Of a stretch of 5,604 bases of DNA, positions 1 through 4,586 are shown piece by piece (positions within the stretch are counted from its first letter, which is position 1; every line of letters begins with the position of its first letter). The position numbers and the translations under genes were made by a program. The notes beneath the pieces were generated by a model. That model had not been told where the DNA came from. It made no database searches and saw only the letters and a list, made by a program, of their open reading frames with translations. The DNA comes from Trueperaceae bacterium (GTDB lineage Bacteria > Deinococcota > Deinococci > Deinococcales > Trueperaceae). The DNA is taken from positions 1 to 5,604 of the forward strand of contig SLSM01000360.1 of NCBI GenBank assembly GCA_007130445.1, read 5' to 3'.

Positions 1-772
1 CGAGCCCGGCGCCGAGGGCCCACGGCCGCACGACACGTGCCACGGGGCCCAGCGACACGAGGTCGGCGAGGTCGACGGGTGTGGTGTGCAAGGCAGCGTC
101 GCGCCCGTACTCGGCGCGCCAAGCGGGCGTGCCGCTGCCGTACCGGAGCGTTGCGACCGGCAATGGGCCGCGCTCGCCCGGATCGGGAAGCGCGAGAACG
201 GGGGCGTTGCCGGCCGTGAGCGCTGCGACGTCGTCGGGGGCGCCGGGGCTCCACCACCAGACCATCAGGACGATCGCCAGGCCGACGGCGCCGACGGCGA
301 GCAGCGCCGGCACCACGCGCGGTGAGGGGCGTTCGCCCGGTACCACGCGCGTGTGCGTCAGACGGCGAAGCAGTACGGCGGCCAGCACCAGCAGGGCGCC
401 GGTCCCGCCCCACACGCCCCACGTGGCCGCCGCGACGAGCGGCGCGACGCCGCTGAAGCCGATCAGCAAGATGGCCGCGCCGGCCGTCGCCACGAGGAAC
501 GCGCCGCCGAGCACGCGGGCCCAGTCCACGGCGATCCAGCGCACGAGGCCGATGGTCAGGCCGCCGAGGCCCAGCAGCGCCACGCCGAGGGCGGCGCCGA
601 TCAGCAGGTCGACGACGGTTCCGAAGGGCAGCCGCAGGGCGGTGCCGATCCACGCGGAGAGCGCCACCAAAGCGATCCGCGCGCCCCATCCGAGCGCCAG
701 CCTGGTCGTGTCGCCGCGGGGGCGGCCCGTGCCGGATGCACTATCGATGGGTGGGTGAGACGAGGTGCTCAT
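1..772 (-). CDS. Membrane protein with N-terminal part of a putative alpha/beta hydrolase (partial, cut by left edge)
   Basis: The minus strand reads open from ATG at 772-770 to the window edge, giving 257 codons with no stop. An in-frame stop lies just upstream, so this is the first available ATG. A polar, charged N-terminus (about residues 1-28) is followed by about five hydrophobic segments near residues 32-50, 53-76, 84-107, 113-135 and 155-173; the last ends in a Trp triplet. After it comes a soluble stretch with YGSGT (211-215), EYG (221-223) and PVDLADL (232-238). From memory, these resemble the segment that precedes the catalytic domain in a family of membrane-anchored dienelactone hydrolase/acetylxylan esterase-like proteins. 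The catalytic GxSxG, Asp and His would lie beyond the window, so activity cannot be judged. The reading frame and membrane nature are well supported; the hydrolase assignment is inference. It is transcribed divergently from the regulator at 926. Confidence 0.82.
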   Translation of the reverse strand, partial: MSTSSHPPIDSASGTGRPRGDTTRLALGWGARIALVALSAWIGTALRLPFGTVVDLLIGAALGVALLGLGGLTIGLVRWIAVDWARVLGGAFLVATAGAAILLIGFSGVAPLVAAATWGVWGGTGALLVLAAVLLRRLTHTRVVPGERPSPRVVPALLAVGAVGLAIVLMVWWWSPGAPDDVAALTAGNAPVLALPDPGERGPLPVATLRYGSGTPAWRAEYGRDAALHTTPVDLADLVSLGPVARVVRPWALGAGL

Positions 773-774
773 GA

Positions 775-783
775 CCTCATCCT
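775..783 (-). promoter_or_regulatory. Ribosome binding site of the membrane hydrolase gene
   Basis: On the minus strand AGGATGAGG precedes the ATG at 772. The AGGA portion (783-780) sits 7 nt from the start codon, a normal Shine-Dalgarno distance, and this supports the chosen start. The contrast with the neighbouring regulator gene, which has no Shine-Dalgarno, is clear. Confidence 0.6.
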
Positions 784-846
784 GGCTGCTCGTCGATGGC
801 AGCGCCAGTGACGACGGGACCGAACCGGCTGGCGGCTCGGTTGTGC

Positions 847-858
847 TCGTCGCGACGA
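847..858. repeat. Perfect 12-bp palindrome (possible operator)
   Basis: TCGTCGCGACGA reads the same on both strands. It lies in the middle of the divergent intergenic region, 56 bp upstream of the -10-like element at 914. The position suits a dimeric regulator site. However, a GC-rich palindrome of this size can occur by chance, and no second copy was seen in the window. Confidence 0.3.
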
Positions 859-877
859 TCGACTCTTGTAGCGCGCA

Positions 878-925
878 CATGGGCGGTGCCTGCATCGCTC
901 CGAGCATGGGCCGTAGCATGGCCGT
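878..925 (+). repeat. Direct repeats CATGGGCSGT upstream of the regulator start
   Basis: AGCATGGGCCGT (903-914) is followed immediately by AGCATGGCCGT (915-925), the same unit less one G. The second unit ends at the base before the GTG start codon. A third related copy, CATGGGCGGT, lies at 878-887, and GCAT also recurs at 892, 904 and 916, a 12-bp period. Streptomyces SARP/BTAD regulators are known to bind short direct repeats near promoters. Here the repeats overlap the -10 and the predicted transcription start, so autorepression is a reasonable inference. Confidence 0.5.
914..919 (+). promoter_or_regulatory. -10-like element (TAGCAT) for a leaderless transcript
   Basis: TAGCAT fits the TAnnnT pattern, and its end is 6 nt before the GTG at 926, so transcription would begin at or next to the start codon. 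No Shine-Dalgarno precedes the GTG, which agrees with a leaderless mRNA. The hexamer 17 bp upstream (TGCATC, 891-896) is a poor -35. The -10 call rests on position and the TAnnnT match only. Confidence 0.45.
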
Positions 926-3900
926 GTGCTGACACTGCTCGGGTCACCGACCGTGGAACTCGCAGACGGTCGACGCCTGCCGTTGCCCGCGACGCGCCCC
1001 GGTGCGTTGCTCGCCTACCTCGCCTGCCGCGGCGACTGGGTCGCGCGCGACGAGCTGGCGTTCCTGATGCGCCCGGACGTGCCGGACGCCGACGCGCGGC
1101 GCTACCTAAGGCAACTCCTGCACCGAGCGGCGGCGTTCCCCTGGGTGGCCGGCCTCGAGGTGGTGGACGATCGCGTTCGCTGGAGCGTCGCGAGCGACCT
1201 GATGCTCCTGCGCGAGGCGGTGGCGCACGGCGGCGCCGCCTGCCTCGCCGGCGCCCCGCCTGCGCCGCTGCTGGCCGGGTACGCCCCCCCGGGCGTGCCC
1301 GCCTTCGTGGAGTGGCTGGAGCTCGAGCGCGAGCAGGTGGCGGCCGCCTGGCGCTCGGCCGCCTTGCGGCACGCCCGCGAACGCGAACGCGCCGGCGACG
1401 ACGAGGCGGCGATCGAGGCGCGCGAGTGCGTCCTGAGCGCGGCGCCGCTCGACGAGACGACGGTGCAGGCACTGATGCACGCCTGCCTGCGCAGCGGCGC
1501 CGCCGAGCGCGCGCTCGAGGCGTACGAGCGCTTCGCCCTCGCCCTCGAGCGCGAGGTGTCGGGCGCGCCGCTCGAGGCGACGCAGGCGCTCGCCGACGCG
1601 GCGCGGCGCGCGCTCGCAGCGGGCCAGGGCGGTGGCGCGCGCTCCGTCGCACCGCGCGACGGCCTACCGCTCCCGACCAGCGTCTTCGTCGGGCGCACCC
1701 ATGAGCTCGAGCGCTTGACGTCCTGGCTCGGCGGTGCGGCGCGGCTGGTGAGCATCGTCGGCCTGGGCGGTGCCGGCAAGACCAGGCTCGCCCTCGAGTA
1801 CGCGCACTCCGTCGGGGGCGACCTCGACCTGGGCGTGCGCTTCGTGCCGCTCGCCGGGTTGGACAGCATCGACGAGGTTGTCGCAGCGCTCGCGTCTCGG
1901 GTCGGGCTCGCATCGTCGGTGTCGCCGACGCCCCAGGCGGTGGGCGCCCAGATCGGTGTGTCGACGGCGCTGCTGGTGCTCGACGAGGCCGAGCACCTCC
2001 CTCCGGAGCGTCTTGGCGCAACGCTCGTGGGCGTGCTCGAGGCCGCGCCTGGTCTGCGCGTGATCGTCACATCGCGGCGACCGCTCGGCGTGGGCGCCGA
2101 GCACGTCCTGCGGCTCGGCGGGTTGGCCGTCGCCGCGTCGCCGCCGGGTGAGGACGATGGCCGCGCGAGCGCGACGAGCGATGCGGCGACCCTGTTCCAC
2201 CAGCGCGTGTCCCGCCTGGGCTTCGAGCTCCCGGCAGACGACGCGACGCGCGCCGTCGTCGCCGACCTCTGTGAGGCCGTCGACGGTCTTCCGCTCGCGC
2301 TCGAGCTCGCGGCGGTGCAGGCGCGCGTGCGCCCGCTGCCGGACATGGTCGCGGAGCTGCGGCGCGGTGCCGACGTCCTGCGCACGGCCGCGGACGACGT
2401 GCCGGAGCGCCACCGCAGCCTCGATGCGCTCTTGAGCCAAGCGTGGGACGCGCTGTCGCAAGGCCAGCGCGACGCCCTGGTGCGCCTCACCGTGTTCGGC
2501 GCCGGCTGTTCGCTCGCGGCGGCGGACGAGGTCGCGGGAGCCGACGTCGAGACCGTCGCCACGCTGCTCGAGCGCTCGTTGCTCCGCCGCGTCGGCGAGG
2601 ACCGCTTCGAGGTGCACGCACTGGTGAGGCGCGCTGCACCGTCGACGCCGGACGACACGACGCTCGATGCGCACGCGCGCTTCGTGCTCGGTTGGTTGGC
2701 CGGACTGACGCCGGCGCTGGTGGGCGGACCCGAGCAGGTCGCCGTGCTCGAGCGCGTGCACGCGGCCCTCGATGACGTCCGGCGGGCCTGGACGCGTGCG
2801 CTCGAGATCGCGTTCGGCGAGCGCGCTGGTGAGGCCTTCGGACCGATCGAGGCGCGCCACGCGCTCGACGCCGCGCTCACCGCGCTCGATCACGCCCTGC
2901 ACGCCCGCAGCCTGCGCGACGTCGCGTTCGTCCTGTACGCGGCCACCGTGCGGGCCTCGGAGGCCAGCGCCCGGGGTGGCGACGCAGCGTCGCTCCGCGT
3001 GTGGTCGCGTTCCCAGGTCCGCCTCGCGAACGTCGAGCGGAACCGCGGCGACACCGAGGCCGCGCGGTCGCGCCTCGTCGCGACGCTCGACGTCCTCGAG
3101 GCGCACGGGGCCCCCGTCGACGCTGCGCGGGCGTCGCTCGAGGCGAGGCTCGAGCTCGCCAAGGTCGACGAGACCGTCGCCGCCTACGTTCGCGCCATCC
3201 ACGGCTACGGGGGCGTCCTGGACGGCGCGACCGCCCGGGGTGACGACGACCTGACCATCCAGGCCCACACCGGCATCGGGAACGTGCTGTTCGCGTCCGG
3301 AGGGGACCTCGAGCGGGCCATGCAGCACTACGACGCGTCGGTCGCGCTGGCGCGCGGCGTCGGCGACCGTGACCTGCTGTCGCTGGTGCTGATCAACCTC
3401 GGTGCCGGGCACTTCGATCTGGGCCGGCCGCAGGCGGCGCGGCGCGCCTGGAGCGAGGCTGCCGAGCTCGCCCTGGCCATCGGGCATCGCCAACGCGAGG
3501 CCGTGGTGCTCAACAACCTGGCCGCCGTCTCCGAAGCGCTTGGCGACACCGAGGCTGCGAGGCACGCGTTCGACCGCAGTCTGGCGCTGCGCCTCGAGGT
3601 CGGCGATCGGGGGGGTGCGGCGCGCGTGCTGCTCAACCTCGGCCGCCTCGCGCAGCGCACCGGCGCGCTGGACGAGGCGGACGCGTACCTCGAGGCATCG
3701 GTGCGCGAGCACGAGGCCCTCGACGACCCGGCCGACCTCGCGTGGGCGCTCGCGACGCACGCGCGCGTGCGGACCCTGCTCGGCGATCTGCGCAGCGCAC
3801 GCCGCGCCACCGAACGCGCGCTGCGGATCGGTCGCCTGTCGGGCGACCGGGTCGGGACGCTGGCCGCGCTGCTCGCCCTCGCCGCGGTCCTGGGAGGCTC

Positions 3901-4132
3901 CGGGCGCCGCGATCGCGCCGTGGCGCTGGTCGAGGCCGTGGCGGCGCTCAGCGTCGGACGCGACGCCGGCATCCACGCCTCCGCCACGGCGCTGTGCGCT
4001 GAACTCCGCGCCGCGAGCGCAGCGGCCGAGACCGACGCCGATGGCGGTGGCGTCGCGACGGGCGACGAGCGGCGGGACCTCGACGACCTCGAGACACTCG
4101 CGGCGAGCGTGCTCGGCGAGATCCGGCGCTGA
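926..4132 (+). CDS. AfsR/SARP-like regulator: winged helix, BTAD, STAND (NB-ARC) ATPase, TPR repeats
   Basis: A complete 1068-residue cytoplasmic regulator. The GTG at 926 is the first start after an in-frame stop at 914-916, and it opens directly on the family's usual N-terminus. Residues 1-90 are a winged helix of the OmpR/SARP type, and about 91-230 the helical BTAD. A linker leads to FVGR (254-257), which opens the STAND ATPase: Walker A GLGGAGKT (279-286, Lys285), Walker B LLVLD (349-353, followed by Glu354), a VTSRR sensor motif (381-385) and GLPLAL (454-459). A winged-helix-like segment near 560-630 (RFEVHALVRR) follows, then about seven TPR-like repeats at roughly 695-1010, and an acidic tail. 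In this architecture the TPRs are thought to receive a signal, nucleotide binding drives oligomerisation, and the N-terminal domains bind DNA and activate transcription. Oddity: R49-P-D where relatives usually have W-P-D. The domains are secure; the target genes are unknown. Confidence 0.95.
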   Translation: MLTLLGSPTVELADGRRLPLPATRPGALLAYLACRGDWVARDELAFLMRPDVPDADARRYLRQLLHRAAAFPWVAGLEVVDDRVRWSVASDLMLLREAVAHGGAACLAGAPPAPLLAGYAPPGVPAFVEWLELEREQVAAAWRSAALRHARERERAGDDEAAIEARECVLSAAPLDETTVQALMHACLRSGAAERALEAYERFALALEREVSGAPLEATQALADAARRALAAGQGGGARSVAPRDGLPLPTSVFVGRTHELERLTSWLGGAARLVSIVGLGGAGKTRLALEYAHSVGGDLDLGVRFVPLAGLDSIDEVVAALASRVGLASSVSPTPQAVGAQIGVSTALLVLDEAEHLPPERLGATLVGVLEAAPGLRVIVTSRRPLGVGAEHVLRLGGLAVAASPPGEDDGRASATSDAATLFHQRVSRLGFELPADDATRAVVADLCEAVDGLPLALELAAVQARVRPLPDMVAELRRGADVLRTAADDVPERHRSLDALLSQAWDALSQGQRDALVRLTVFGAGCSLAAADEVAGADVETVATLLERSLLRRVGEDRFEVHALVRRAAPSTPDDTTLDAHARFVLGWLAGLTPALVGGPEQVAVLERVHAALDDVRRAWTRALEIAFGERAGEAFGPIEARHALDAALTALDHALHARSLRDVAFVLYAATVRASEASARGGDAASLRVWSRSQVRLANVERNRGDTEAARSRLVATLDVLEAHGAPVDAARASLEARLELAKVDETVAAYVRAIHGYGGVLDGATARGDDDLTIQAHTGIGNVLFASGGDLERAMQHYDASVALARGVGDRDLLSLVLINLGAGHFDLGRPQAARRAWSEAAELALAIGHRQREAVVLNNLAAVSEALGDTEAARHAFDRSLALRLEVGDRGGAARVLLNLGRLAQRTGALDEADAYLEASVREHEALDDPADLAWALATHARVRTLLGDLRSARRATERALRIGRLSGDRVGTLAALLALAAVLGGSGRRDRAVALVEAVAALSVGRDAGIHASATALCAELRAASAAAETDADGGGVATGDERRDLDDLETLAASVLGEIRR

Positions 4133-4144
4133 GTCCGGGCGCGC

Positions 4145-4174
4145 TTGTCGACGGCGACCAGTTCGTGGTGTACT
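4145..4174 (+). promoter_or_regulatory. Candidate sigma-70-type promoter for the metY transcript
   Basis: TTGTCG (4145-4150, four of six matches to TTGACA) is separated by 18 bp from TGTACT (4169-4174, four of six matches to TATAAT). The -10 is preceded by TGG, giving an extended TGn -10. Transcription would start near 4181, so the transcript would include the hairpin at 4183 and the whole aptamer. This is the only plausible promoter seen between the regulator's stop and the aptamer; each hexamer alone is weak. Confidence 0.4.
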
Positions 4175-4182
4175 CCCTCCCA

Positions 4183-4203
4183 CGTGCCGCCAGCGGCGGC
4201 ACG
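4183..4203 (+). terminator. Strong GC hairpin: terminator of the regulator gene or 5' cap of the metY leader
   Basis: CGTGCCGCC and GGCGGCACG form a perfect 9-bp stem with an AGC loop, 50 nt after the regulator's stop codon. No T-run follows, so it is not a classical intrinsic terminator, although GC-rich genomes sometimes use U-poor ones. The next base (4204) begins helix P1 of the riboswitch. If the metY transcript starts near 4181, this hairpin would instead be its first structure, possibly stacked on P1. Confidence 0.4.
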
Positions 4204-4306
4204 CCGATCGTGAGCGGGCGAGGGACCTGGCCCTACGACCCCGCAGCAGCGCGCGGTCATCTCCGCGGATGCTTCCCCCAGCCGGGCGCGTGGCCACGAC
4301 GATCGG
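4204..4306 (+). ncRNA. SAM riboswitch aptamer (SAM-I / S-box type)
   Basis: This RNA element binds S-adenosylmethionine and normally turns downstream methionine genes off when SAM is plentiful. Visible support: P1 is a perfect 8-bp helix, CCGATCGT (4204-4211) with ACGATCGG (4299-4306), keeping the AUC/GAU pairs that line the ligand site. G-A-G follows at 4212-4214. P2 is GCGGG (4214-4218) with CCCGC (4240-4244). The hallmark block GAGGGAC-TGGCCC-TACGA (4220-4238) carries the kink-turn G-A pairs and the GGG/CCC stem. Loop CUGG (4227-4230) is complementary to CCAG (4278-4281), the expected pseudoknot. P3 is CGCGG/CCGCG (4252-4256, 4263-4267), flanked by GCAGC and UGC, where the family has GCAACC and GGUGC. 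P4 is short and uncertain. The downstream gene, metY, is a classic target. Class SAM-I is most likely; a SAM-I/IV variant is the alternative. Confidence 0.86.
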
Positions 4307-4368
4307 GCCGCCGCCGGGGAGATCGGGGCGAACGCCTCGTCTTCGTACCCGACCCCATCGACGTCAGG

Positions 4369-4383
4369 GTCCCGACGCGGGAC
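4369..4383 (+). other. 6-bp hairpin in the metY leader
   Basis: GTCCCG and CGGGAC pair perfectly around an ACG loop. The 5' strand overlaps GGGTC (4367-4371), which can alternatively pair with GACCC (4351-4355), so two mutually exclusive small hairpins are possible between the aptamer and the leader ORF. No T-run follows. A role in the riboswitch's expression platform is conceivable but not demonstrated. Confidence 0.35.
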
Positions 4384-4400
4384 GCCGGTCGCCCGGGGTG

Positions 4401-4408
4401 GGAGGAGG
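4401..4408 (+). promoter_or_regulatory. Shine-Dalgarno of the leader ORF
   Basis: GGAGGAGG contains two overlapping GGAGG cores, 8 and 5 nt upstream of the ATG at 4414. It is as strong as any ribosome binding site in the window and is the main reason to think the small ORF after it is translated. Confidence 0.55.
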
Positions 4409-4413
4409 CGACG

Positions 4414-4497
4414 ATGCACGCGCAGAGCACACCACATACGACCACGACCCGAACGGCCGAGCGGCGAATGCGCGGCGCGGTGGTGGGCACGCCCTAG
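4414..4497 (+). CDS. Candidate 27-residue threonine-rich leader peptide upstream of metY
   Basis: ATG at 4414 to TAG at 4495-4497, 27 residues, lying between the SAM aptamer and metY. Seven residues are Thr, including four consecutive Thr codons at residues 9-12 and Thr at 6, 14 and 26; there is one internal Met (19) and an RR pair (17-18). The strong Shine-Dalgarno and small size suit a regulatory leader peptide rather than a functional protein. The Thr run recalls the E. coli thr operon leader, and homoserine is the branch point between threonine and methionine synthesis, so sensing of Thr-tRNA is a possible but speculative role. A 13-bp stem (4469-4514) overlaps the last nine codons and the stop, so a translating ribosome would melt it. 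It could still be a chance ORF, since GC-rich DNA readily yields Thr codons. No homologue is recognised. Confidence 0.42.
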   Translation: MHAQSTPHTTTTRTAERRMRGAVVGTP

Positions 4498-4514
4498 CCG
4501 TCCACCGCCGCGCA
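4469..4514 (+). promoter_or_regulatory. Long stem-loop spanning the leader ORF stop codon
   Basis: TGCGCGGC (4469-4476) and GGTGG (4479-4483) pair with CCACC (4502-4506) and GCCGCGCA (4507-4514). That makes 13 base pairs interrupted only by a 2-nt GC bulge (4477-4478). The 18-nt loop contains the leader ORF's TAG and a small GGG-CACG-CCC hairpin (4485-4494). This placement is typical of structures whose folding depends on where a ribosome stops on a leader ORF; the regulatory role is inference. Confidence 0.45.
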
Positions 4515-4534
4515 CATGCGACGCCCCCCGAGGC

Positions 4535-4552
4535 TGCCGCGCGCGCGCGGCA
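4535..4552 (+). promoter_or_regulatory. 18-bp GC palindrome in the metY 5' UTR
   Basis: TGCCGCGCGCGCGCGGCA is a perfect palindrome and would fold into a strong hairpin 19 nt before the metY Shine-Dalgarno. No T-run follows, so it is not a standard terminator. Its 3' arm GCGCGGC (4545-4551) is also complementary to GCCGCGC at 4507-4513, so it can compete with the upstream stem. It could act on transcription or translation of metY, or be an alternating CG tract with no role. Confidence 0.35.
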
Positions 4553-4571
4553 AGCACCCGTCACGCCCGTT

Positions 4572-4580
4572 GGAGAGGAA
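4572..4580 (+). promoter_or_regulatory. metY ribosome binding site
   Basis: GGAGAGGAA ends 6 nt before the ATG at 4587. Position and strength fix the metY start. It lies unpaired between the GC palindrome and the start codon in the simplest fold. Confidence 0.75.
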
Positions 4581-4586
4581 CCCCGT

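Larger units (their letters stand above)
773..925. other. Divergent intergenic promoter region
   Basis: These 153 bases separate two divergent genes and must hold promoters for both. For the rightward gene a TAnnnT-type -10 lies at 914-919. For the leftward gene no convincing promoter is visible; TACAAG on the minus strand (870-865) is only a weak -10-like match without a good -35. The region also holds a perfect 12-bp palindrome (847-858) and three CATGGGCSGT-like repeats (878-887, 905-914, 917-925). These make shared or autoregulatory control plausible but unproven. Confidence 0.55.
4133..4586 (+). other. 454-base structured leader region before metY
   Basis: No conventional protein gene was found here on either strand; longer open frames are unrelated to known proteins and look like GC-rich chance frames. 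In order it holds: a candidate promoter (4145-4174), a strong hairpin (4183-4203), a SAM-I-type aptamer (4204-4306), a 6-bp hairpin (4369-4383), a leader ORF with its own Shine-Dalgarno (4401-4497), a large stem overlapping the end of that ORF (4469-4514), a GC palindrome (4535-4552) and the metY ribosome binding site (4572-4580). Confidence 0.75.

Noticed and set aside
81..758. Plus-strand open frame of 225 codons
   Set aside because: Low-complexity Ala/Pro/Arg/Ser product. The opposite strand has a coherent membrane protein with a Shine-Dalgarno and regular hydrophobic segments.
777..2021. Minus-strand open frame of 414 codons
   Set aside because: It is extremely rich in Arg, Ala and Pro with no motif, and antisense to the winged helix, BTAD and ATPase region.
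1300..3200. Frequent CTCGAG-like repeats within the regulator gene
   Set aside because: They encode Leu-Glu pairs with the preferred codons CTC and GAG, so they reflect codon use and helical composition rather than a DNA-level repeat.
1664..4297. Minus-strand open frame of 877 codons opposite the regulator
   Set aside because: It lies antisense to a gene with clear domain motifs, is Arg/Ala/Gly/His-rich with no recognisable domain, and is a typical shadow frame of high-GC coding DNA.
4257..4490. Minus-strand 77-codon frame with a signal-peptide-like N-terminus
   Set aside because: The hydrophobic VVVVCGVLCACIVA stretch is suggestive, but the remainder is Arg/Pro/Ser-rich and antisense to the riboswitch and leader, with no clear Shine-Dalgarno or mature domain.
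4165..4497. Plus-strand frame of 110 codons across the metY leader
   Set aside because: It would be translated through the riboswitch aptamer, has no Shine-Dalgarno at its GTG and no recognisable similarity. Only its last 27 codons, from 4414, have a good ribosome site and are kept.
4535..4552. Intrinsic terminator at the GC palindrome
   Set aside because: The stem is strong but no T-run follows it, so a standard Rho-independent terminator is not supported. It is kept only as a possible regulatory stem.
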